Source: Actinoplanes campanulatus
GTDB lineage: Bacteria; Actinomycetota; Actinomycetes; Mycobacteriales; Micromonosporaceae
Reading direction: 5' to 3'
Length of the DNA: 64,000 bases
Assembly: GCF_014647795.1 (NCBI RefSeq)
Contig: NZ_BMPW01000001.1
Coordinates: 62,001-126,000, forward strand
Positions 15,005 to 23,763 of the stretch are shown one piece after another. Position 1 is the stretch's first letter; each line of letters starts with the position of its first letter. The translations under genes and the position numbers were made by a program. The notes under the pieces are model-generated. The model did no database searches and had not been told where the DNA came from. It worked only from the letters and a program-made list of their open reading frames with translations.

Positions 15005-17731
15005 GTGCTCATCGCCGCCGACGCGCTTCCCGACCTCCCGGTCCGCCCCGTGCTGCCCCGGGTCGCCACCACCCTCGCCGACTCCGGCGCCGCGGTCCTG
15101 GTCGCCCCACCCGGCACCGGCAAGACCACGCTGGTCCCGCTGGCGCTCGCCACCGGCGGCCGGGTCATCGTGGCCGAGCCACGGCGGGTCGCCGCGCGGG
15201 CGGCCGCCCGCCGGATGGCGTCGCTGCTCGGTGAGCGCCCCGGTGGCCGGGTGGGTTACGCGGTGCGCGGCGAGCGTCAGGTGTCCCGCGAGACCGTGGT
15301 CGAGGTCGTCACCACCGGTCTTCTGGTCCGGCGCCTGCAGGCCGATCCGGAGCTCGCCGGCACCGGCACGGTGATTCTCGACGAGTGCCACGAGCGGCAT
15401 CTCGACTCCGATCTGGCGCTCGCCTTCCTGGTCGAGGTCCGCGCCGCGCTCCGCCCCGACCTGCGCCTGCTCGCCACCTCGGCCACCGCGGACGCCGACC
15501 GCCTCGCCACGGTCATCGGTGAGCCGGGCACTCCGGCGCCGGTGGTCACGGCACACGCCAAGGCCCATCCGGTCGAGGTGGTCTGGGCTCCCCCGGCCGG
15601 CCCGGTGACGCCACCGCACGGCCTGCGCGTCGACCCGCTCCTGCTCGACCACGTGGCCGTGACGACGCGACGTGCACTGTCCGAAGGCGACGGTGACGTC
15701 CTGGTCTTCCTGCCCGGAGCGCGGGAGATCGAGACGGTCGCCGGCCGCCTCCGCGATCTGGACGCCGACGTGGTCACCCTGCACGGCCGCCAATCCGGCT
15801 CGGCTCAGGACACGGCGTTGCGCGCCGGCCCACGGCGCCGGGTGGTGCTGGCCACGGCGGTCGCCGAGAGCAGCCTCACGGTCCCGGGGGTCCGCGCGGT
15901 GGTCGACGCCGGGCTCAGCCGGGTGCCCCGAATGGATCACGCCCGCGGCCTCGGCGCCCTGGCCACCGTGCCGGTCTCCCGCTCCAGCGCCGACCAGCGC
16001 GCCGGGCGAGCCGGCCGCGAGGCGCCGGGCCGCGTCTACCGGTGCTGGTCACCGGCCCTGCACGACCGGCTGCCCGCCCAGCCCGAGCCGGAGATCGCGG
16101 CCGCCGACCTCACCGGTTTCGCCCTTGACCTGGCTCTCTGGGGGCATCCCGACGGCGCCGGGCTCGCCCTGCCCGACCCGCCACCGGCCGGCGCCCTCCG
16201 CGCCGCCACCGCCGTGCTGCACGATCTCGGCGCCCTCGATTCCGACGGCCGGGTCACCTCACGCGGCCGCGCCCTGGCCGGCGCCGGCCTCCACCCGCGC
16301 TGGGCCCGCGCCCTCCTCGACGGCGCCGCCACGATCGGAGCCCGGCGCGCCGCCGAACTGGTCGCCGTCCTCGACGACGACCGGGCGACCACCGACGACG
16401 TGGTCGCCGCGTGGCGCCGCTCCCGAGCCACGAACGACGCCGCATGGCGGGCCGAGGTCCGCCGGCTGACCCACGCCATCGACCGAGCCACCCAGCCACC
16501 GCCCCCGGAGTCCCCATCCCCCCGCGACACACCCGCCCAGACCGCGACGCCCGCCCCGGGACTGCAAGCCACCCGATCCGACCGCGACACGCCTGCCCAG
16601 CCCTCCAGCCCGGGTGAACGCGCCGGCCGACCCCACCGCGACACGGCCGCCCAGGCACCCACCACGGGCGAGCCGGCCGCCTCCACCCGCCACGACGCAC
16701 ACGCGCGGGTGCCCGCCCCGAGTGAACGGGTCGTCCCACCCAACGGCCCGGCGGTGGGGGACGACCTGGCGGCCGGGCTGGTGGTGGGGCTGGCGTTCCC
16801 GGAGCGGGTGGCGCGGGCCCGGGAGCCGGGCGGGCGGGCGTACCTCATGGCCGGCGGCACCGCGGCCGAACTCCCGGCTGGGAGTTCGCTCGCCGGCACA
16901 CCGTGGCTCGCCGTCGCGAGCGCCGATCGGCCGGCCGGGGCACGGGTGGCGCGGATCCGCAGTGCCGCGCCGATCGACGAGGAGACCGCTCGGGAGGTGG
17001 CCGCGCCGCTGCTCACCGACGCCACCGAGATCGGCTGGATCGACGGGGACGTGGTGGCCCGGCGGGTCCAGCGGCTGGGGGCGATCACGCTGGTCTCCGG
17101 TCGGCTGAGCGATCCCGACCAAGTGCTCGTCCGGGAGGCCCTGATCACCGGGCTGCGGGAGTCGGGGCTCGGGTTGCTGACCTGGAGCCGCAACACCGAG
17201 GAGTTGCGGCAACGGTTGGCCTTCGCGCACGCGGCACTCGGTGATCCGTGGCCGGACGTGTCCGATGCCGCGCTGCTCGCGAGCCTGGAGGACTGGCTGG
17301 ATCTCGGTTCCGCCCGGCGCCGGGCCGACCTGGCGAAGCTGGACGTCGCCGCCGCCCTGCGACGTCTCGTGCCGTGGCGGGTGGCGGGCCGCCTGGACGA
17401 GGTAGCCCCGGAACGGCTGCCGGTGCCCAGCGGCTCGCAGGTGCGGGTCGACTACCGGGATCCGGCGGCGCCGGTGCTGGCGGTGAAGGTGCAGGAGGCG
17501 TTCGGCTGGCGGGAGGCGCCACGGCTGGCCGACGGCCGGGTTCCGGTTCTGCTGCATCTGCTGTCCCCAGCCGGGCGTCCGGTGGCGGTCACCCGCGATC
17601 TCGGCTCGTTCTGGGTGCAGGGCTATCCGCAGGTGCGGGCCGAGATGCGTGGCCGCTACCCGCGACACCCGTGGCCGGAGGATCCGACCACGGCGGAGCC
17701 CACCCGTCGCACCAACCCGCGCGCACGGTGA
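15005..17731 (+). CDS. hrpB: ATP-dependent helicase HrpB
   Basis: A DEAH/DExH-box helicase of about 908 residues. Visible motifs are Walker A APPGTGKTT, DECH in LDECHERHLDSD, SAT in LATSATAD, and the arginine motif QRAGRAGRE. The HrpB C-terminal domain is recognisable to the end (RVDYRDP, VKVQEAFGWREAPRL, LSPAGRPVAVTRDL, FW). Bases 16491-16757 encode a Pro/Ala/Thr-rich insert between helicase core and C-terminal part with degenerate RDTPAQ-like units; it looks disordered. GTG 15005 was chosen because CAGACT lies six bases before it and ADALPDLPV aligns with the family start; ATG 14987 and 14939 are alternatives. HrpB function is poorly defined, probably RNA remodelling. Confidence 0.9.
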   Translation: MLIAADALPDLPVRPVLPRVATTLADSGAAVLVAPPGTGKTTLVPLALATGGRVIVAEPRRVAARAAARRMASLLGERPGGRVGYAVRGERQVSRETVVEVVTTGLLVRRLQADPELAGTGTVILDECHERHLDSDLALAFLVEVRAALRPDLRLLATSATADADRLATVIGEPGTPAPVVTAHAKAHPVEVVWAPPAGPVTPPHGLRVDPLLLDHVAVTTRRALSEGDGDVLVFLPGAREIETVAGRLRDLDADVVTLHGRQSGSAQDTALRAGPRRRVVLATAVAESSLTVPGVRAVVDAGLSRVPRMDHARGLGALATVPVSRSSADQRAGRAGREAPGRVYRCWSPALHDRLPAQPEPEIAAADLTGFALDLALWGHPDGAGLALPDPPPAGALRAATAVLHDLGALDSDGRVTSRGRALAGAGLHPRWARALLDGAATIGARRAAELVAVLDDDRATTDDVVAAWRRSRATNDAAWRAEVRRLTHAIDRATQPPPPESPSPRDTPAQTATPAPGLQATRSDRDTPAQPSSPGERAGRPHRDTAAQAPTTGEPAASTRHDAHARVPAPSERVVPPNGPAVGDDLAAGLVVGLAFPERVARAREPGGRAYLMAGGTAAELPAGSSLAGTPWLAVASADRPAGARVARIRSAAPIDEETAREVAAPLLTDATEIGWIDGDVVARRVQRLGAITLVSGRLSDPDQVLVREALITGLRESGLGLLTWSRNTEELRQRLAFAHAALGDPWPDVSDAALLASLEDWLDLGSARRRADLAKLDVAAALRRLVPWRVAGRLDEVAPERLPVPSGSQVRVDYRDPAAPVLAVKVQEAFGWREAPRLADGRVPVLLHLLSPAGRPVAVTRDLGSFWVQGYPQVRAEMRGRYPRHPWPEDPTTAEPTRRTNPRAR

Positions 17732-18123
17732 CTCGGCGCATGAGCACCTGGGATGTCTTTGTGGTCGAGGTCTCCGCGTCTCGCTTCCAGCTTCTTTTCC
17801 GGTACGAGTGTCCTCGTCCCCATCTGATCAGGGCCGTCCCGTCCGGTCGGCGCGCGCTTGCTGCCCGCTCCGGCCTGTGCCGCGCCCGCCGGGCTGAGTC
17901 CCTGCCGCTCCGCTGCGCGAAGCGGCCCTAATCGGGAGGAAGTAGGTCTACTTTCGAGTTGGATCGGTTGGACACTCCCGCATGAGCTGCCGCTCGCGCT
18001 GAGTGGGTGGTCGCGGTGATGGTCGCCAGGCAACCGGGCGGTGTCCCCAGCCGTCACGCCACTCGCGCCAGGCGGGTGGTGGCGCTTGATGCCGGTCGCG
18101 CCATGGAAAACCTGCCCGGAAGT

Positions 18124-18150
18124 CACTCACCATGACCGCGATGGTGAGTG
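18124..18150. repeat. Inverted repeat, 10-bp arms
   Basis: CACTCACCAT and ATGGTGAGTG flank a 7-base loop. No T-tract follows and no gene end is close. Confidence 0.6.
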
Positions 18151-18346
18151 TGTGCGGGCGCGCGGTAGATCGGTGAAGTTCTGGAGTCTCTTTCTCGATC
18201 GTCGCCTGGCGTCGATGTCAAGTCGCCTGTTCGCTTGTTCCCCGCCTTCGCCGCGAGATCCGGCCGGTCACCGCCGGCCGTTCAGGCCATTCGCAAACAT
18301 CGATGTATACCTTGAGCCATCGTCGTCGAACGGCTCGATCTTGCGC

Positions 18347-18389
18347 GATCGCGGCCAGCCGGGAGTCTCTTGCTTGGCTGACCGCGATC
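18347..18389. repeat. Imperfect inverted repeat, 14-bp arms
   Basis: GATCGCGGCCAGCC (18347-18360) pairs with GGCTGACCGCGATC (18376-18389) except for one position, with a 15-base loop. Confidence 0.55.
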
Positions 18390-18522
18390 TGAGGTCAAGC
18401 ACCGCATCGGGTGAACCGCCGCGGAGGCAATACGGGCCACATCACGCCGAAAGGACCTTTTCATCCTCGCGGTCAGCATCTCATCGAGTCCGCTTCGCGC
18501 GCTTTGCCCGGCAACTTTTCGC

Positions 18523-18570
18523 GATCTTGGTGAGTTGACCACCTCCGGAGGTGGTCAACTCACCAAGATC
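18523..18570. repeat. 48-bp perfect loopless palindrome
   Basis: Each 24-base arm starts GATCTTGGTGAGTTGACC and meets at CCTCC/GGAGG. All 48 bases are self-complementary, without a spacer. No gene lies within 500 bases, and no T-run follows. Such long loopless palindromes are unstable in many hosts, so its presence suggests function or recent formation. Confidence 0.85.
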
Positions 18571-19085
18571 AACCCCGCCGCCCTTCCCTCGGTTGAGGGA
18601 CTGCGGAAATGGGCGCGGACAGCCAAGAAAGAGGCTCCCGGATGCGTCCGATCAGCCAAGATCCTCCAGCGGGGAGAGATCATGAGCGATGATTGACCAC
18701 CGGACAGCAACCAGGAATCAAGATCGACCCGAAAGCCACCAATGCCTCAGATCGTTGGCGAGTCGGGGTGACACCGCAGCCATCCGCATGCGCGACTCGA
18801 CATCGCGGGTACCCACAAGGCTCCCTGGCTGCCTCGATATTCCACATGAGCCGGTGAACCGGGTTCCTCGCTCACGCGGAGTGCCGGCCGGCAGGGGTTT
18901 CGAAGGTGAACGCACACGAAAGCCGCCACGTGGGCGGCCATCGCGGCGACAGGCCACGTAGGCGACCACGACACTGCAGCCGTGTGCACCCACCCGCCCT
19001 TGGGCAAGCGCGACCACCCACCCCGAGCGACCAGCGCAACGGCAGCGAGCGGGAACGAAACGCGGACCTCGACCGCGAACGATCT

Positions 19086-21899
19086 CTAGTCGGTGGGCGA
19101 GGGGCCCAGCTGGGCGAGTGGGGCGGGAGCCCCGAAGAGGTAGCCCTGGCCCAGCGGGCAGCCCAGTTCCTCCAGGGTCGCGGAACGCTCGGGGGTTTCC
19201 AGGCCCTCGGCCACCACGGTGATGCCGAGTTCGGCGCAAATGGACAGCACCGAGCGGCACAGGGCGCCGGAACGGTCCGAGGCGCTGGAGACGTCGGTCA
19301 GGGTGGAGTCGAGTTTGACGATGTCGACCGGGATGGCGTGGAGCTGGGCGAGGGCGTTGAAGCCGCTGCCGAAGTCGTCCAGTGCCACCCGTACGCCCAA
19401 GGCTCTGAGCCTGCCCACGACGGCGGCCGCGCGGGGCAGGTCGGGGATGCGCAGCGTCTCGGTGATCTCGATGACCAGGCGGGCGGCCGGCACTCCGTGC
19501 CGGGCCAGCGCGGCGGCCACCGCGTCCTCCAGGCCCTGCTGGCCCAGCCGGCCTGCGGAGACGTTGACGTGCAGGTCGATCGGGCGGCCGAAGCGTTCGG
19601 CCAGGACCGCGGCGTCGGCGCACGCCCGGTCGAGGACGAAGTCGTCGATGGCGGCGACCAGGCCGGTGCGTTCGGCCATCGTGACGAAGACGTCGGGGTG
19701 GACCGGGCCGGCCACCGGGTCGGTCCAGCGGGCGAGGGCCTCCACCGCGACGGTCGCGCGGTCGCCGAGCCGCACGATCGGCTGGTAGTGGACCTCGAAC
19801 CCGGCTTCGGCCGGGCTGCCGCCGTCGGCGAGGGCGCCCGCCAGCAGTTGGGGCAGGTCGGCGTTGGGGCCGGAGTCGCGGCGGCCGGTGTAGCGGATGA
19901 GGGCGCCCTTGCCGCGGCGCTTGACCGCGTACATCGCGGCGTCGGCGCGGCGCAGCAGCAGGTCGGCGGAGAGCCGGTCGCCCGGCTCCGCCGCGACCAG
20001 GCCGATGCTGACGCCGACCCCGACCGAGCGGCCATCGATGATGTACGGCTCCCGCAGCGCTGCCAGCAGCCGTTGCCCGATCGCCTCGGCCTCCGCGGCC
20101 CAGCTCTCCCCCACCGGCCCGGCCTCATCCGCCGAGGACACCGCCCCGGCCCCGGGGGAAAGGGTCGCGGCCCCGGAAGCCGGCACGGCCTCAGCAACCG
20201 GCACGGAACCGGGCGCGGCCGTAAATGGCGCGGACGGAGACGGCGGCACGGAACCAGGCGCGGCCATGAAAGGCGCAGACGAAGACGGCGGCACAGAACC
20301 AGGCGCGGGCGTGAAAGGCAGTGACGGGGAGGGCGCATGCGGGGAGGGCGGCGCGGAACCGGGCGCGGGCGTGGAAGCGCCGGTGGATGGGGGAACGAAC
20401 GCGGAAACGACCGGCACCGAGCCGGCCGGCGGCCCGCCGTTCGGCTGGTGGGAGGCGGGCCGGCGAGATGACGGGACGTGCGGCAGGACGGGCTCGGTGG
20501 CGCGCGAGGGCCCGTCCACGGAACGGCCGAGCGGCTGACCGGGAGCGCCGGGGCCGCTCGTCACCCGTACCCCCGCGGCGGAGAGGATGTAGCGACGGCC
20601 TCGCGCCGCCGCCCCCCAGCGGGACCGGAGACGGCGTCGCGGCGCGGGCGCGGGCGGGGGCGCCTGGTCGAGCACGACCGCGAATTCGTCGCCGCCCAGC
20701 CGGGCCACCAGGTCCTGCGGGCGCACGCAGGCCCGCATCCGCTCGCCGATGGCGTGCAGCACCCGGTCGCCCATGGCGTGCCCGAACGTGTCGTTGATGA
20801 GTTTGAAGTCGTCGAGGTCGGCGAAGAGGACGGCGACCGGCACCCCGTGCTGGTGGTGGGCGTCGATGGCGAGCACCAGGCGTTCCCGGAACAGCGCGCG
20901 GTTGGCCAGGCCGGTGAGCGGGTCGTGGTACGCCTGATGGTGCAACCGCCGCTGGGTTTCCGCGACCCGGTCGAACAGGACGGTGTTGTCCACGATGGTG
21001 AGCATCTGCCGGGTCACCACGAGGGCCAGCCCGAGCCAGCCGAGGTAGGCCTCGAACGGCGTGAGCGCGTTGCCCGCCACCGTTCCCGCCACCAGCACCG
21101 CCCCGGTCACCAGCACCGGCCCGTAGGGGAGAAGCAGGCGGAACCAGTCCCGCTGGAGCAGTTCGGCGGCCGGCTGGGTGAGCGCCGGACGGCTCGGGCT
21201 GAGCGCGGCCAGCGCGATGAACGCCGGCCCCATCAGATGCCCGGTGTTCTCCAACCCGAGAAGCCAGGCTGAGCCACCGTCGAGGAGCCGGATCGTGTCG
21301 GCCACGCCGAAGGCGACGAGCGCCACACCGACGAGCCGCAGCGGCCGCCGCCCGGCGGGCGAGTCGGGCCGGGTGGTGAGCAGCAGCGCCACCATGGTGA
21401 GCAGAATCAGGTCGGCGATGACGTAGCCGAGCAGGGCCGTCCCGGTCAGGTCGCCGAGCGGGTCGCCGGGGATCACCGACCAGACCAGGGCGAGCACCGA
21501 GCCGGTGATCAGCGCGCTGTCGATGACGAGGGCGATCTGGTCGCGCAGCGGCGACATCGGCACCGGCCGTGGCCGGGTGCGCACGGCGCCGAGCAGGCCG
21601 AGCAGCATGCAGGCGGGCAGCACCAGGTAGCCGAGGCCGTACACGGCCGGCGGCGGGTCGCCGAGCGCCCACCACACCCGGGTGAGCGTCCAGACGGCCA
21701 GGCCGGCCGCGGCGAACAGTCGCCACTGCCGCGGGAAGCCGGTCCGGCCGCGGCCGACGGCGATGCACACGGTGGCCGCGACGACCCCGGCGGTCAGCTG
21801 CGCCGTGGCGGTGAAGTGGCGCGGGGTGCCGAGGACGAGTTCACCGAACGCGACCAGGGCCAGGATCAGCGCCGTGGTGATGACTGCCACGAGAGCCAC
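19086..21899 (-). CDS. Membrane GGDEF-EAL protein with insert inside the GGDEF domain
   Basis: A 937-residue cyclic di-GMP enzyme. Residues 1-300 contain eight or nine hydrophobic helices. The diguanylate cyclase domain starts near residue 322 (YHDPLTGLANRALF), has the inhibitory site RPQD (393-396) and intact GGDEF (402-406), then is broken by about 185 Pro/Ser/Ala-rich residues (412-597) before resuming at EAIGQRLLAAL through RADAAMYAVKRRGKG. The EAL domain keeps EALARW, NVSAGRL, EITET, DDFGSGF and AEGLETPE, so both synthesis and hydrolysis are possible. GTG 21899 or the GTG three codons later, which has a better AAGG spacing, may start it. PP2C lies upstream, 19 bases away. Confidence 0.9.
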   Translation of the reverse strand: MALVAVITTALILALVAFGELVLGTPRHFTATAQLTAGVVAATVCIAVGRGRTGFPRQWRLFAAAGLAVWTLTRVWWALGDPPPAVYGLGYLVLPACMLLGLLGAVRTRPRPVPMSPLRDQIALVIDSALITGSVLALVWSVIPGDPLGDLTGTALLGYVIADLILLTMVALLLTTRPDSPAGRRPLRLVGVALVAFGVADTIRLLDGGSAWLLGLENTGHLMGPAFIALAALSPSRPALTQPAAELLQRDWFRLLLPYGPVLVTGAVLVAGTVAGNALTPFEAYLGWLGLALVVTRQMLTIVDNTVLFDRVAETQRRLHHQAYHDPLTGLANRALFRERLVLAIDAHHQHGVPVAVLFADLDDFKLINDTFGHAMGDRVLHAIGERMRACVRPQDLVARLGGDEFAVVLDQAPPPAPAPRRRLRSRWGAAARGRRYILSAAGVRVTSGPGAPGQPLGRSVDGPSRATEPVLPHVPSSRRPASHQPNGGPPAGSVPVVSAFVPPSTGASTPAPGSAPPSPHAPSPSLPFTPAPGSVPPSSSAPFMAAPGSVPPSPSAPFTAAPGSVPVAEAVPASGAATLSPGAGAVSSADEAGPVGESWAAEAEAIGQRLLAALREPYIIDGRSVGVGVSIGLVAAEPGDRLSADLLLRRADAAMYAVKRRGKGALIRYTGRRDSGPNADLPQLLAGALADGGSPAEAGFEVHYQPIVRLGDRATVAVEALARWTDPVAGPVHPDVFVTMAERTGLVAAIDDFVLDRACADAAVLAERFGRPIDLHVNVSAGRLGQQGLEDAVAAALARHGVPAARLVIEITETLRIPDLPRAAAVVGRLRALGVRVALDDFGSGFNALAQLHAIPVDIVKLDSTLTDVSSASDRSGALCRSVLSICAELGITVVAEGLETPERSATLEELGCPLGQGYLFGAPAPLAQLGPSPTD
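20200..20380 (-). repeat. In-frame 45-bp tandem repeats within the GGDEF insert
   Basis: Related units begin at 20200, 20245, 20290 and 20350; the first two steps are exactly 45 bases and the third is 60. They encode variants of APGSVPPSxSAPFxA. The period is a multiple of three, so copy-number change keeps the frame. Confidence 0.75.
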
Positions 21900-21918
21900 C
21901 TTCTGACAGGGGAGCGGG

Positions 21919-22641
21919 TCAGTCCCCGGCTGTCACGTCGGCGACTACCACCGTCACATTGTCCGGCCCGCCGCCACGGAGCGCGAGATCGATGAGACGC
22001 TCTGCGCATGACTTGGGATCCTGGACAGTGCGCAGCTCCTCCTCGAGGACCGGGTCCGGCACCACACCGGTGAGCCCGTCGCTGCACAGCAGCCAGCGGT
22101 CGCCCGCCTGCGGCTCGACGATGACGTAGGCCGGGGTCACCGGTTCCCCTTGGAGGACCCGGGTGACGACGGCCCGCCGCGGATGGGCGGCCGCCTCCTC
22201 CGGCTTGATCAGTCCCTGGTCGACGAGCATCTGGACGTACGTGTCGTCCTTGGTGAGCTGGTTGAGGCGGCCTTCGCGCAACAGGTACGCCCGGGAGTCT
22301 CCGACGTGGGCCATGGCGGCCCGTTCGCCGTTGAAGAGGACCGCCGTCAGCGTGGTGCCCATGCCGGCGAGGGAGGGGTCGGCGGCCACCTGTTCGGCGA
22401 TCCGGCCGTTGGCCAACTCCAGCCCACGGTGCAGGGCGTCCATCTGATGCTCGGTGTCGATCGGGATGTCGAGCGAGACCATGGCTTCGATGGCGATCCG
22501 GCTGGCCAGATCGCCGGCGGCCATGCCGCCCATGCCGTCCGCGACGACGAGAAGCCGATCACCGGCGTAGTGACAGTCCTCGTTGTTGCTCCGGACGTGT
22601 CCTTGGTCGGTCACGGCCGCCCACCGGAGGTGCAAGGTCAT
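21919..22641 (-). CDS. PP2C-family serine/threonine phosphatase
   Basis: A 240-residue soluble metal-dependent phosphatase (PstP/PrpC type). All core motifs are present: SNNEDCHYAGDRLLVVADGMGGMAAG, GMGTTLTAVL, HVGDSRAYLLREG, LCSDGLTGVV and GGGPDNVTVVV. It would remove phosphate from Ser/Thr-phosphorylated proteins in the cytosol. Start ATG 22641 begins the conserved domain at once; the frame continues upstream but that extension is not family-like. It follows the membrane protein gene by 81 bases and precedes the GGDEF-EAL gene, suggesting one signalling transcript. No protein kinase gene lies in the neighbourhood. Confidence 0.93.
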   Translation of the reverse strand: MTLHLRWAAVTDQGHVRSNNEDCHYAGDRLLVVADGMGGMAAGDLASRIAIEAMVSLDIPIDTEHQMDALHRGLELANGRIAEQVAADPSLAGMGTTLTAVLFNGERAAMAHVGDSRAYLLREGRLNQLTKDDTYVQMLVDQGLIKPEEAAAHPRRAVVTRVLQGEPVTPAYVIVEPQAGDRWLLCSDGLTGVVPDPVLEEELRTVQDPKSCAERLIDLALRGGGPDNVTVVVADVTAGD

Positions 22642-22722
22642 GGCGTGCAGCCTGCCAGGTCGGCGCCAGCCTGTCTGCACGTGGTGGGCGGCATGTCGCA
22701 CATGTCGTTGCTGAAAATACAC

Positions 22723-23763
22723 TCAACCCCGCTCAAGCGGGCGCCCGAGGCACCGTGGATCGATTTCGGTGACGGTGCGTGTCGGTGCGATCCACTGGAG
22801 TGCGGACGCCTCGACCGGCCATCCCCGGACGGTGACGCCGCTCTCCGGCGGCTGTACCGCCTGCGGGCAGAGGGTCTTGGAGCGGACCTCGCCGTTCGGG
22901 ATGAAGATCACCTCGCCGGTGGGCTGGAGCATGGTGGTGGAGGTGTCGTCGACCGCGATGAGCTGGCCGCGGACGACCCGGACCGCCTCGCCTTCGGTCG
23001 CCACCTCGACGGCGCTGTCCGGCAGCACGGGGGCGCGCAGGAAGACGACGCCGACCACGAACGGCATGGCGAAGGCCGCCGCCACGGCGGGCCAGTGGGT
23101 GGCGATCCGGGCCCATCGCTCCGGCACCGGGCCGGTCAGGAGAGGACCGAACAGCGGGGGTACGGCGAGGAGCACCGCGGTCGCCCACTCCCCGGCACGG
23201 ACCGCCGCCACCACCCCCGGCCAGACGAAGAGCCAGACCAGGATCCCGGTGAGGACCGGCACACCGAGGGTGAGCCACCACATCAGCCACGGCTCCCCCG
23301 GCGCCCCCTGCACCGCGGTGAGCCCGAGGATGGCGACGATCAGCATCATGAGCAGCGGCAGCATCCGCAGTTGCCAGGTGAAGGCAGCGATCCCGGTGGC
23401 GATCACCACCACCCAGCCGGGCATCCGCAGGGCGGTCACCGCGAGGAACGAGTTGGCGGTCCGCCCCGGGACGCTGACCAGCAGGATGCCGCCGAGCACC
23501 CGGACCAGCAGGATGGCGGCCGGGATGGTCCAGCTCAGGGTGATGAAGAGCGCGCCGAGCATGCCGAGCGGGTTGATGTACTGCACGAGCAGCAGCATGG
23601 TGGGCAGGTCCTGCCGGCTGAGGTACCACAACCGCAGCACGAGCAGCAGCAGCGGGAAGCCGGGCAGGACGGCGAGCAGCCAGTTCAGCTCGGCGCGGTA
23701 GCTCTGCCGGGGCAGCGGCCGCTCCTTGCTGACGGCGCCGGTGTGGATCTCGATCTCGCTCAT
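22723..23763 (-). CDS. Polytopic membrane protein, GlnX-like in context
   Basis: A 346-residue protein that I cannot assign to a family with confidence. About seven or eight hydrophobic helices occupy residues 25-250, after a short N-terminal tail (MSEIEIHTGAVSKERPLPRQ). A soluble C-terminal domain of about 90 residues follows, containing VRGQLIAVDDTSTTML and GEVIFIPNGEVRSKTLC. The start ATG overlaps the stop of the solute-binding protein gene (ATGA), so the two are coupled. The order binding protein, multi-helix protein, phosphatase recalls mycobacterial GlnH-GlnX-PknG, but sequence likeness to GlnX is not shown. Confidence 0.7.
   Translation of the reverse strand: MSEIEIHTGAVSKERPLPRQSYRAELNWLLAVLPGFPLLLLVLRLWYLSRQDLPTMLLLVQYINPLGMLGALFITLSWTIPAAILLVRVLGGILLVSVPGRTANSFLAVTALRMPGWVVVIATGIAAFTWQLRMLPLLMMLIVAILGLTAVQGAPGEPWLMWWLTLGVPVLTGILVWLFVWPGVVAAVRAGEWATAVLLAVPPLFGPLLTGPVPERWARIATHWPAVAAAFAMPFVVGVVFLRAPVLPDSAVEVATEGEAVRVVRGQLIAVDDTSTTMLQPTGEVIFIPNGEVRSKTLCPQAVQPPESGVTVRGWPVEASALQWIAPTRTVTEIDPRCLGRPLERG

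Larger units (their letters stand above)
17732..19085. other. 1.35-kb gene-free region with inverted repeats
   Basis: No frame here shows a recognisable protein, a good ribosome site or the strong third-position GC bias of its neighbours. Base composition is visibly less GC-rich, especially around 18180-18540. It holds three inverted repeats (18124-18150, 18347-18389, 18523-18570). It may be a decayed gene remnant or a landing zone for repeats; I cannot tell which. Confidence 0.5.

Noticed and set aside
18041-18538. Open frame of 165 codons in the gene-free gap
   Set aside because: No ribosome site, atypical composition and no domain. It ends inside the region with inverted repeats.
18523-18570. 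Reading the 48-bp palindrome as a transcription terminator
   Set aside because: No gene ends within 500 bases, no loop, and no T-tract on either side.
20200-20380. A CRISPR array or intergenic minisatellite
   Set aside because: The units are in frame within the GGDEF-EAL gene, have no spacers and have diverged; no cas genes are present.
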